Assembly: GCA_934179885.1 (NCBI GenBank)
Contig: CAKPQY010000021.1
Span: 1 to 9,136, forward strand
DNA: 9,136 nt
Direction: 5' to 3'
From: an uncultured Clostridia bacterium
GTDB lineage: Bacteria; Bacillota; Clostridia; TANB77; CAG-508
Shown here: positions 1 through 5,875 of the stretch, piece by piece
Numbering within the stretch: the first letter of the stretch is position 1
Layout: every line of letters starts with the position of its first letter
Program-made: the position numbers and the translations under genes
The notes under the pieces: model-generated
What the model was told of the DNA's origin: nothing
The model's input: only the letters and a program-made list of their open reading frames with translations
Database searches by the model: none

Positions 1-1767
1 CAAAGTCTCATTTTGTTTATCTTCATTATTAGAATTTTGTTTTATATAAATAAGTATCTCAGAAATATTTTTTTTAGACTCTGAAGCTTCTAGTGAAGAG
101 GCTTCTGCATTTTCAATATCTAGCTCATCAATTTCTCCGTTCTTTGTAAGAATTTTCATATCTTCAAAATTATTTTCTGCTGTACCCAATAATTCTTTTA
201 TATTATCTGATGTTAAATCTTCGCTTACAAAAAATTCAAATTGAGAATTAAATCTTTTTCTTTCTAAATCTGTAACTTCTTCATTAGTAGAAATATCTAT
301 TGAGTTTTGGGCTAATATATTTAAATTTTGTAACATTGTAGTATAGTCTTCTATACTAACTACAGTAAATAAATTAGATAATTGCCCTTGAATATTTTCA
401 TTAAGTATTTGATTTATTGCATCTTTTTGTTCTTGTTGTAATTCATCTAATCTTACATTATCGGTATCTAATGTTATTTGATTTTCAAATTCTTGTACAA
501 TTTTTGTATTATCTAGTATCTTCAAAACTCCTTCGTACTTTTCATTTGATATTGCTAATTGAATTATTTTATCCAATTCATTATTTTCAAATGTTTGTTG
601 ATAATTTAATTGTACATCACTAATTATTTCGTTATCTTGTAATTGTTCATATCCTATTAATATGTTTGACTGTGTTTCATTTTCTGTTTTTTCTATTTTC
701 ACAGTTTGTTCGATTGTAATATCCTCTAATTTTATATTATTTATTTTTATTGTTGAATTATTATATATGTCTATTGTTAATTTTTCCGTTGTTTTTTCAA
801 TTGATGTTCTTACAGTTTTCATATTATTTTCATATACTGTAATTTTTATTTCTTCATTTCCAATATTATTATCTTGAATTTCTTCTATTTTATCATTCAC
901 GTAATCTATGAATGTTGTTCTTAAAGTTTTATCTTGTTCATATTCAGGATATATTTCTTTTATTTCACTTTCTAATAAATCTATTTTTGATAAAATTATT
1001 TCATCCTTTGTTATTTGTTCTAATATTTTTATATATAAATTGTTGTATTCTTCTAATGTGAGTTTTACATAATATGCATTTGTTTGTATATCTTTATTAT
1101 TTACAGTTATTAATGCATCTGATTGTTTATAATATTTGTCTGCTGGTATGTTTGATTGTATTATTCCTATATATGTATTTGATAATGTTTGTTTTTCTTC
1201 TTCTGTAAATTTTAATATTGAATCAACGTTTATTTTTGATTTTAATTCTTCAATATTATATATTTTATATTCATCTGTCTCTTGATTTTCACCATTATTT
1301 TCTACTGATACAAATTGTTTTATCCCATCTAATCTGATTCCATAGATTTGGTCTTGGTTTAAATATTCTAATCTTAATAATTTTTCATTTTCTTTTTCTA
1401 TTGATATATCTTTATAATCATAATTATTTATTTTATCTACATTGCTGTTTATTTTTATTCCTACATTATTAATTTTACTGTCTTTATTTTCTTCGCTAGT
1501 TCCTATGTTCTTTGTATATTCTATTGTTCCCTCTATTCGTGATGTGTATTTGTTATTACTTAATATATTTTCAATTTTTGAATTGTTTTCTGTATTTAAA
1601 AATTCTATATTTTCAAAATTTTGTATTAAGTATTTTGCAAATAGTGTTTCTTTTGATTTTAATGCATCTGTTTTCAAATACAAATATCCCAATATCCCTA
1701 AAATCATTAATACTATTAAAATAATAGATATTCCTAAAATCATTCTTCTTTTTTTCCTTGGCATCAT
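1..1767 (-). CDS. Membrane-anchored protein of unknown function (3' end beyond the window)
   Basis: An uninterrupted minus-strand frame of 589 codons begins at an ATG at 1767 and is still open at base 1, so the C-terminus is missing. The start is supported by AGGAGG at 1777-1782, nine bases upstream; a second ATG follows immediately. The N-terminus is a short basic stretch (MMPRKKRR) followed by a hydrophobic segment at about residues 9-31, then a long hydrophilic region. By the positive-inside rule this suggests a type II single-pass protein with its bulk outside the cell. The rest is rich in Asn, Glu, Lys and Ile, with many short alternating polar/hydrophobic stretches that look beta-rich, and an acidic Ser/Glu-rich stretch near residues 555-570. 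I see no cysteine pairs, catalytic signature or sorting motif. I do not recognise the family. It has its own promoter and is probably not cotranscribed only with rlmB. The open frame is certain; function is unknown. Confidence 0.85.
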   Translation of the reverse strand, partial: MMPRKKRRMILGISIILIVLMILGILGYLYLKTDALKSKETLFAKYLIQNFENIEFLNTENNSKIENILSNNKYTSRIEGTIEYTKNIGTSEENKDSKINNVGIKINSNVDKINNYDYKDISIEKENEKLLRLEYLNQDQIYGIRLDGIKQFVSVENNGENQETDEYKIYNIEELKSKINVDSILKFTEEEKQTLSNTYIGIIQSNIPADKYYKQSDALITVNNKDIQTNAYYVKLTLEEYNNLYIKILEQITKDEIILSKIDLLESEIKEIYPEYEQDKTLRTTFIDYVNDKIEEIQDNNIGNEEIKITVYENNMKTVRTSIEKTTEKLTIDIYNNSTIKINNIKLEDITIEQTVKIEKTENETQSNILIGYEQLQDNEIISDVQLNYQQTFENNELDKIIQLAISNEKYEGVLKILDNTKIVQEFENQITLDTDNVRLDELQQEQKDAINQILNENIQGQLSNLFTVVSIEDYTTMLQNLNILAQNSIDISTNEEVTDLERKRFNSQFEFFVSEDLTSDNIKELLGTAENNFEDMKILTKNGEIDELDIENAEASSLEASESKKNISEILIYIKQNSNNEDKQNETL

Positions 1768-1784
1768 ATATTTATTCCTCCTAA

Positions 1785-1800
1785 ATTCATTTGTATGAAT
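1785..1800. repeat. Small inverted repeat at the predicted transcription start
   Basis: ATTCAT and ATGAAT arms (1785-1790 and 1795-1800) surround a 4-base centre. It lies directly downstream of the -10 box of the promoter at 1803-1831, so it covers the expected +1 position. This placement would suit a small repressor operator, but 6-bp AT-rich palindromes also arise by chance. Confidence 0.3.
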
Positions 1801-1802
1801 AT

Positions 1803-1831
1803 ATTATATATTTTTTAATTATTTTTATCAA
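1803..1831 (-). promoter_or_regulatory. Near-consensus sigma-A promoter for the unknown membrane-anchored protein
   Basis: On the minus strand TTGATA (1826-1831) is followed by a 17-base spacer and a perfect TATAAT (1803-1808). The -35 box begins four bases after the rlmB stop codon. Expected transcription start is near 1796, giving a leader of about 30 bases that contains the AGGAGG at 1777-1782. This is the best promoter match in the window and indicates that the downstream gene is expressed independently of rlmB. Confidence 0.75.
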
Positions 1832-1835
1832 TAGA

Positions 1836-2648
1836 TTATTTTAAAATTCTTTGTTTTACTGCTTCATATACAATTATTCCTGTTGATACAGAAGCATTTA
1901 ATGATGTTACTTTTCCTTTCATTGGAATTTTTACTAAGAAATCACAATTTTTTGTAACTTTATCACTCATTCCTGAACCTTCATTTCCAATTACTATTCC
2001 TAATGGTCCTGTTAAATCTTGATTATAATAGTATTTTTCTGTATTTATATGTGTTCCACATATCCATAATCCTGCATCTTTTAGTTTTTGTATTGAGTCT
2101 GATATGTTTGTAACTCTGGCTATTTTCATGTGTTCTACTGCTCCAGCAGATACTTTGTTAACTGTGCTATTAACTGCTGCAGCTCTTCTTTTTGGTATTA
2201 TTATTCCATGTACTCCTGCTGTTTCTGCTGTTCTAATTATTGAGCCTAAGTTGTGTGGGTCTTCAATTCCATCTAATATTAATACAAAAGGATCTTCATT
2301 TTTTTGTTTTGCTTCTTCCAATATATCTTCAATTTCACAGTATTCAAATGGTGGAACTATTGCAATTACTCCTTGATAATTTTGATTTTGTGCCATTTCA
2401 TCCATTTGTCTTTTATCTTTTTCTACTATTATTATTCCTTTTTCTTTTGCTATAGCTATTATTTTGTTTATTGAGCCATGTCTTTCTCCTTTTGTTATAA
2501 ATATTTTGTTTATATCTTTTCCACTTTCTAATAACTCAAGTACTGAATTTCTTCCTTCTACTTGGTCATCAAAATTTCTTTCTTCCTTTTTTTCGTATTT
2601 TTCATTTTGAAATTTTTTATTATTTTTTTTATTATAATTATTTTTCAT
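1836..2648 (-). CDS. rlmB: 23S rRNA (guanosine-2'-O-)-methyltransferase, TrmH/SpoU family
   Basis: SAM-dependent 2'-O-methyltransferase of the SPOUT class; RlmB modifies G2251 (E. coli numbering) in the peptidyl-transferase P loop of 23S rRNA. With the start at 2648 the protein has 270 residues. Residues 1-29 are a Lys/Asn-rich tail. From VEGRN (about 30-34) to residue 100 is the substrate-binding domain typical of RlmB rather than the shorter TrmH. The knotted catalytic domain follows with all three motifs: N-L-G-S-I-I-R-T-A-E (133-142, catalytic Arg139), GNEGSG (221-226) and SLNASV (249-254). The start was chosen because AAAGGGA (2656-2662) sits seven bases upstream of this ATG; the frame extends to a GTG at 2696 whose upstream AGGAA is too close to work. 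It probably follows lepA in one transcript. The exact target nucleotide is inferred from family membership; a related TrmH-family specificity is possible. Confidence 0.93.
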   Translation of the reverse strand: MKNNYNKKNNKKFQNEKYEKKEERNFDDQVEGRNSVLELLESGKDINKIFITKGERHGSINKIIAIAKEKGIIIVEKDKRQMDEMAQNQNYQGVIAIVPPFEYCEIEDILEEAKQKNEDPFVLILDGIEDPHNLGSIIRTAETAGVHGIIIPKRRAAAVNSTVNKVSAGAVEHMKIARVTNISDSIQKLKDAGLWICGTHINTEKYYYNQDLTGPLGIVIGNEGSGMSDKVTKNCDFLVKIPMKGKVTSLNASVSTGIIVYEAVKQRILK

Positions 2649-2682
2649 GTTAAAATCCCTTTCTTGATAATTCAATCTATTT

Positions 2683-2841
2683 TTATTTAAGAACACTTCC
2701 TATAAAGTTCATCTCTTCTTGAGCATTTTTATTTTCATTGCAAATAGTTTTTACTTCAAAATGTCCAGCTAACGCATACGTCATCTGTAACAAGCAAAGC
2801 TTTAACAGCTGATTTAAAAAAGAACCGTCCCTTTTGGACAT
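2683..2841 (-). CDS. Doubtful 52-codon frame overlapping the lepA stop; possible gene remnant
   Basis: An ATG formed by the last base of the lepA TAA and the next two bases opens a 52-codon frame ending in TAA at 2683-2685. Its first third translates the GGGACGGTTCTT repeat, so that part is unlikely to be a conserved protein. The second half, from an internal ATG near 2781, reads like ordinary protein (for example GHFEVKTICNENKN) and the DNA is less AT-rich than its surroundings. There is no good ribosome binding site for either ATG. It may be chance, a fragment of a lost gene, or a short peptide made by termination-reinitiation after lepA. No similarity is recognised. Confidence 0.15.
   Translation of the reverse strand: MSKRDGSFLNQLLKLCLLQMTYALAGHFEVKTICNENKNAQEEMNFIGSVLK
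2762..2840 (-). repeat. GGGACGGTTCTT repeat, apparently expanded copy, starting at the lepA stop
   Basis: Read on the minus strand it starts on the base after the lepA TAA: TGTCCAAAAGGGACGGTTCT (2821-2840), then a T run, about 50 bases of different sequence, and finally TGGACATTTTG (2757-2767). The same left part and the same GGACATTTTG right end occur after polC, there joined directly. The copy therefore has TGTCCA/TGGACA ends about 79 bp apart, with extra DNA between. The extra DNA is less AT-rich than the neighbourhood and has AGCT at both ends. The repeat shared with polC is certain; the insertion reading is an inference. Confidence 0.7.
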
Positions 2842-4652
2842 TATTCATCATCCAATTTAAGTACTGATAAAAATGCTTCTTGTGGTACTTCTACATTACC
2901 AATTTCACGCATTTTCTTTTTGCCTCTTTTTTGCTTCTCCAGCAATTTTTTCTTTCTTGTAACATCTCCACCATAACATTTTGCTAAAACGTCTTTTCTC
3001 ATAGCTGAAATTGTTTCTCTTGCTATAACTTGTCCACCTACAACTGCTTGAATTGGTATTGTAAATAATTTTCTTGGTATCTCTGTTTTTAATTTTTCTA
3101 CCATTTTCTTTCCTCTGTTATATGCACTGTCTTTATGCACTATAAATGAAAGAGCATCTACTGGTTCGCCATTTATATGAATATCTAGTTTTACTAGATT
3201 TGACCTTCTATATTCTTTGAATTCATAGTCAAATGATGCATATCCTTTTGTTTTTGATTTTAAGTTGTCAAAAAAGTCATATATTATTTCATTTAATGGC
3301 ATTTCATATATTAAAGTTACTCTGTTTTCATCCAAATATTTCATATCAATATATATGCCTCTTCTTTTTTGGCATATATCCATGATGTTTCCTACATATT
3401 CTTTTGGTGTTAAAATATTTGCTGTTACAAATGGTTCTTCTATATAAGATATTTCTTGTGGTGTTGGTAAATCTGTTGGATTATATATGTCTTCTACTTC
3501 TCCTGTTGTTTTGTGTACTTTGTATATAACTGATGGTGCTGTTGTAATTAATCCTAAGTCAAATTCTCTGTCTAACCTTTCTTCGATTATTTCTAGGTGA
3601 AGTAATCCTAAAAATCCACATCTAAATCCAAATCCCAATGCTGCTGATGTTTCTGGTTCATATTCTAAAGCTGCATCGTTTAATTGTAGCTTTTCTAATG
3701 CTACTTTTAAATTTTCGTATTCACTTCCATCAATAGGATATAATCCACAATATACCATAGGTGTTACTTTTTTGTATCCTTTTAATGGTTCATCTGCTGG
3801 ATTATCATTTAAAGTTACCGTATCTCCTACATGTATGTCTGACAAACTCTTTATACTTGCTGCAATGTATCCTACTTCTCCTGCTTTTATTTCGTTTGAT
3901 GGCATATATGTTCCTGGTGCGAAATACCCAACTTCTGCAACTGTATATATTTTATTAGTTGCCATTAATTTTATTTCGTCTCCAAATTTTACTTTTCCAT
4001 CCATTACTCTAACATATGCAACCGCACCTTTGTAATTATCATAATATGAGTCAAATATTAAACATTTTGTTTTTGCATTTTCATCTCCTTTAGGTGCTGG
4101 CAAATCTGTTACTATTCTTTCTAAAACTTGGTCTACATTTAAACCTGATTTTGCAGAAATACATGGTGCATCTTCTGCTGGTATTCCTATTATATCTTCA
4201 ATTTCTTGTTTTACTTCGTCTGGTCTTGCATTTGGTAAATCAATTTTGTTTATTACTGGCAATATTTCCAAGTTATTATCAATTGCTAAATACACATTTG
4301 CAAGTGTTTGAGCTTCCACACCTTGACTTGAATCAACAACTAAAATTGCTCCATCACATGCCGCTAAACTTCTTGATACTTCATAATTAAAATCCACATG
4401 CCCTGGAGTATCAATTAAATTTAATATATATTCTTCTCCATTTTTAGCTTTATATATCATTCTTACAGCTTGGGACTTAATAGTAATTCCTCTTTCTTTT
4501 TCAATTTCCATATTGTCTAGAACTTGACTTTCCATTTCTCTTTTAGAAAGTACTCCTGTCATTTCTATAAGTCTATCTGCTAAAGTTGATTTTCCATGGT
4601 CTATGTGTGCGATTATACTAAAGTTTCTAATATGTTCTTGTCTGTTATTCAT
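2841..4652 (-). CDS. lepA: Elongation factor 4, ribosome-associated translational GTPase
   Basis: LepA/EF4 is a GTPase that binds the ribosome and affects elongation or initiation under stress; it is among the most conserved bacterial proteins. The protein is 603 residues, the usual family length. The GTPase motifs are in order: G1 AHIDHGKS (15-22), G2 RGIT (54-57), G3 DTPGH (81-85), G4 NKID (135-138) and G5 SAKSG (166-170). EF-G-like domains follow, and the LepA-specific C-terminal domain is recognisable from [20 protein letters not shown] to the end. The start at 4652 is chosen because AGGAGG lies at 4657-4662, four bases upstream, and [20 protein letters not shown] is the typical N-terminus. 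A GTG at 4682 in the same frame would add ten residues read through a hairpin repeat and is rejected. It lies between the rhodanese gene (77 bases upstream) and rlmB, probably cotranscribed with both. All key residues are intact. Confidence 0.98.
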   Translation of the reverse strand: MNNRQEHIRNFSIIAHIDHGKSTLADRLIEMTGVLSKREMESQVLDNMEIEKERGITIKSQAVRMIYKAKNGEEYILNLIDTPGHVDFNYEVSRSLAACDGAILVVDSSQGVEAQTLANVYLAIDNNLEILPVINKIDLPNARPDEVKQEIEDIIGIPAEDAPCISAKSGLNVDQVLERIVTDLPAPKGDENAKTKCLIFDSYYDNYKGAVAYVRVMDGKVKFGDEIKLMATNKIYTVAEVGYFAPGTYMPSNEIKAGEVGYIAASIKSLSDIHVGDTVTLNDNPADEPLKGYKKVTPMVYCGLYPIDGSEYENLKVALEKLQLNDAALEYEPETSAALGFGFRCGFLGLLHLEIIEERLDREFDLGLITTAPSVIYKVHKTTGEVEDIYNPTDLPTPQEISYIEEPFVTANILTPKEYVGNIMDICQKRRGIYIDMKYLDENRVTLIYEMPLNEIIYDFFDNLKSKTKGYASFDYEFKEYRRSNLVKLDIHINGEPVDALSFIVHKDSAYNRGKKMVEKLKTEIPRKLFTIPIQAVVGGQVIARETISAMRKDVLAKCYGGDVTRKKKLLEKQKRGKKKMREIGNVEVPQEAFLSVLKLDDE

Positions 4653-4667
4653 TTTTCCTCCTGTTTG

Positions 4668-4694
4668 GGTCAATAGGGACACACCTTTTTGACC
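4668..4694. repeat. GGTCAA/TTGACC hairpin in the lepA leader
   Basis: Exact 6-base arms GGTCAA (4668-4673) and TTGACC (4689-4694) enclose a 15-base interior containing AGGGACACACCT, which could add a few imperfect pairs. On the lepA mRNA it would end five bases before the AGGAGG ribosome binding site. It contains GGGAC like the repeats after polC and lepA, but its ends differ, so it is either a second repeat family or a local leader hairpin. Confidence 0.6.
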
Positions 4695-4729
4695 ATTTTT
4701 TTCCTTATTTTAACATATAAATTTAAAAA

Positions 4730-5074
4730 TCACAAGAGTATTCCTTCATACACATTATAAACATTTGTATATCCCATATTTTCTAAAGTTTGTTGAGCTT
4801 TTTGGCTTCTATGCCCAGTTGAACAATACAAAACAATAAGTTTATTTTTATTAGATATTTGCCTTGCAATTTCTTTTTTTATTTGATAGTCAGGTATACA
4901 AATTGCTCCATCAATATGTCCTTCTTTAAATTCCTGTGGACTTCTTACATCTATTATTGTTGCCCCTTGTTTTATATATGCAGTTATATCATCTTTTGTA
5001 ATATCTTTGTTATTATCAAAACTTCTCTTTAACTCAAAGTTTTTTTCTATCATGTATGCAAATCTTCTAAACAT
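4730..5074 (-). CDS. Single-domain rhodanese-like protein
   Basis: Small cytoplasmic rhodanese-fold protein of 114 residues, the size of a single catalytic domain such as GlpE or PspE. Rhodanese domains carry sulfur as a persulfide on an active-site cysteine. Visible motifs are IIDVRSPQEFKEGHIDGAICIP (split here: IIDVRSPQEF at 40-49, EGHIDGAICIP at 51-61) and the loop YCSTGHRS, giving Cys84 and Arg89 in the expected C-x4-R arrangement. A C-terminal GY-x-NVYNVYEG stretch is also typical. The start at 5074 is supported by AAGGTG at 5080-5085, five bases upstream. There is no signal peptide. About 30 extra N-terminal residues precede the core, rich in charged residues. It is the first gene of the probable rhodanese-lepA-rlmB unit. 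The sulfur acceptor cannot be deduced; roles in tRNA thiolation, Fe-S or sulfide handling are all possible. Confidence 0.92.
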   Translation of the reverse strand: MFRRFAYMIEKNFELKRSFDNNKDITKDDITAYIKQGATIIDVRSPQEFKEGHIDGAICIPDYQIKKEIARQISNKNKLIVLYCSTGHRSQKAQQTLENMGYTNVYNVYEGILL

Positions 5075-5091
5075 CTCTTCACCTTCTAAAT

Positions 5092-5122
5092 AATACTACT
5101 AATATATTATATTAATAGTATT
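5092..5122. repeat. 31-bp palindrome over the rhodanese -10 box
   Basis: Two 15-base arms, AATACTACTAATATA (5092-5106) and TATATTAATAGTATT (5108-5122), are inverted copies with a single mismatch around a one-base centre. The palindrome covers the TATAAT at 5106-5111 and ends seven bases before the ribosome binding site. Dyad symmetry with almost no loop fits a dimeric DNA-binding protein better than an RNA hairpin. The regulator is unknown. Confidence 0.6.
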
Positions 5123-5134
5123 TTGTTTTGTTAT
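5106..5134 (-). promoter_or_regulatory. Probable promoter of the rhodanese-lepA-rlmB unit
   Basis: On the minus strand a perfect TATAAT (5106-5111) is preceded, with a 17-base spacer, by ATAACA (5129-5134), which matches four of six bases of the -35 consensus. The implied leader is about 25-30 bases and includes the AAGGTG at 5080-5085. In DNA this AT-rich, TATAAT alone is weak evidence; position and spacing raise it. Confidence 0.5.
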
Positions 5135-5270
5135 CATTTGAGCTGTATCAATAACTATATACTTTTTTTATTTCAATTATTTTTCAATTTTATTACAATT
5201 ATGTTATCTTTGCTAAATTATGTTTCCTTTTCTGTTTACATTATTTTAATTAGTTACTTTTTATGTCTTT

Positions 5271-5337
5271 TGTGGAAACTGTGGATAACTTTGTGAATAA
5301 CTCAAATTTGGCACTTTCTTTTTCAAAGTTATGCACA
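5271..5337. promoter_or_regulatory. DnaA-box cluster
   Basis: Matches to the DnaA box TTATNCACA or its complement: TGTGGATAA at 5280-5288 (exact complement of TTATCCACA), TGTGAATAA at 5292-5300 (complement of TTATTCACA) and TTATGCACA at 5329-5337. TGTGGAAAC at 5271-5279 abuts the second box with one mismatch to the relaxed consensus. Further one-mismatch sites lie at 5344-5352 (TGTGTATTA) and 5367-5375 (TTATTTACA). The first three are direct repeats with gaps of 0 and 3 bases; the fourth is inverted. An AT-rich stretch adjoins on the left. This could be a DnaA-titration or regulatory cluster, or an origin; no dnaA gene is in the window. Confidence 0.65.
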
Positions 5338-5425
5338 TCAAAGTGTGTATTATTATCTTTTCCAATTATTTACATTTTAGTTTGTATTTTATGTGTACTG
5401 TTTTTCTTTGATATTTTTTTGATAA

Positions 5426-5466
5426 TAAAAAAGTTGTATTTCCTTATTTTTCAAGGTTATACAACT
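5426..5466 (-). terminator. Rho-independent terminator after the DUF1294 gene
   Basis: On the minus strand AGTTGTAT (5459-5466) pairs with ATACAACT (5432-5439). Inside, after a symmetric AA/AA internal loop, CCTT (5453-5456) pairs with AAGG (5442-5445) around a 7-base loop. A run of T (minus strand, 5427-5431 plus the stem end) follows directly. It begins 32 bases after the DUF1294 stop and separates that transcript from the rhodanese unit. T-rich sequence on the other side (5468-5478) could allow weak function in both directions. Confidence 0.8.
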
Positions 5467-5497
5467 CTTTTTATTTTTATGATTAAACATAATATTA

Positions 5498-5794
5498 TTA
5501 AAATAATGTAAAGTATACAATTGATATTATTTCTAATATAGTAATAGCTGGAAATCCTATTACAAATGCTATTTTTTGTGTTTTATGTCTAAATATATAC
5601 ATCCCTGCAATTGTTCCTATTCCACCACCTAGTGCAGTTATTATAAATAATACTTTTTCTGGTATTCTCCATTTTCCTTTTTTTGCTTTTTGTTTGTCTA
5701 TGTACATAACTAAAAATCCTATTATATTGATGATTATGAAATATATTATTATGTTTTTTAAAGTAAATATACTTTGTAATTCTATATTTTGCAT
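5498..5794 (-). CDS. DUF1294 family small membrane protein
   Basis: A 98-residue integral membrane protein. It shows the DUF1294 pattern: a first hydrophobic segment (about 13-32), DKQKAKKGKWRIPE (33-46), a glycine-rich second segment with GGGIG (56-60), the FRHKT motif (68-72), and a third hydrophobic segment (75-98). The molecular function of DUF1294 is not known; in larger proteins it is sometimes fused to a cold-shock domain, which is absent here. The start at 5794 has GGGAGGT (5801-5807) six bases upstream. It lies 81 bases after polC, with a hairpin repeat between, and is followed by a terminator, so it may be the last gene of the polC transcript or have its own start. I see no promoter for it in the gap. 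Confidence 0.9.
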   Translation of the reverse strand: MQNIELQSIFTLKNIIIYFIIINIIGFLVMYIDKQKAKKGKWRIPEKVLFIITALGGGIGTIAGMYIFRHKTQKIAFVIGFPAITILEIISIVYFTLF

Positions 5795-5837
5795 ATTGAA
5801 ACCTCCCTAAAAATCGAAATCAAAATTTGCATATTTG

Positions 5838-5875
5838 GACAAAATGTCCCAAAAAGAACCGTCCCTTTTGGGACA
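5838..5875 (-). repeat. GGGACGGTTCTT hairpin repeat starting at the polC stop
   Basis: Perfect 10-base arms TGTCCCAAAA (5845-5854) and TTTTGGGACA (5866-5875) surround an 11-base loop read on the minus strand as GGGACGGTTCT. On the minus strand it starts on the base after the polC TAA. The outer arm also forms a second small palindrome, GGACA-AAA-TGTCC (5838-5850), so two alternative hairpins are possible. TTTT follows the main hairpin, so it might also end some polC transcripts. The GGGACGGTTCTT core resembles short dispersed repeats I recall from other clostridial genomes; that recollection is unverified. Confidence 0.75.

Larger units (their letters stand above)
5075..5497. other. 423-bp intergenic region between the DUF1294 and rhodanese genes
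   Basis: No supported gene. In transcription order it holds the terminator after DUF1294 (5426-5466), a cluster of DnaA-box sequences (5271-5337, with weaker matches out to 5375), an AT-rich stretch at 5161-5270 with roughly 16% G+C by my count, and the promoter with overlapping palindrome at 5092-5134. A plus-strand frame at 5263-5511 crosses the boxes and the terminator, has no ribosome binding site and is not accepted. Confidence 0.8.

Noticed and set aside
2649..2696. N-terminal extension of rlmB to a GTG at 2696
   Set aside because: The only purine-rich stretch upstream of the GTG is two bases away, while the ATG at 2648 has a well-spaced AAAGGGA.
5161..5187. TTGAAA-17-TATTGA as an alternative promoter upstream of the rhodanese gene
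   Set aside because: The -10 match is only three of six bases; the perfect TATAAT nearer the gene is preferred.
5237..5260. DnaA-trio-like TAA/TAG runs beside the DnaA boxes
   Set aside because: I could not find three or more consecutive in-phase trios next to a box; isolated TAA/TAG triplets are expected in such AT-rich DNA.
5263..5511. Plus-strand 82-codon frame with a hydrophobic C-terminal half
   Set aside because: No ribosome binding site, it spans the DnaA boxes and the terminator, overlaps the DUF1294 end, and its hydrophobicity follows from T-rich DNA.
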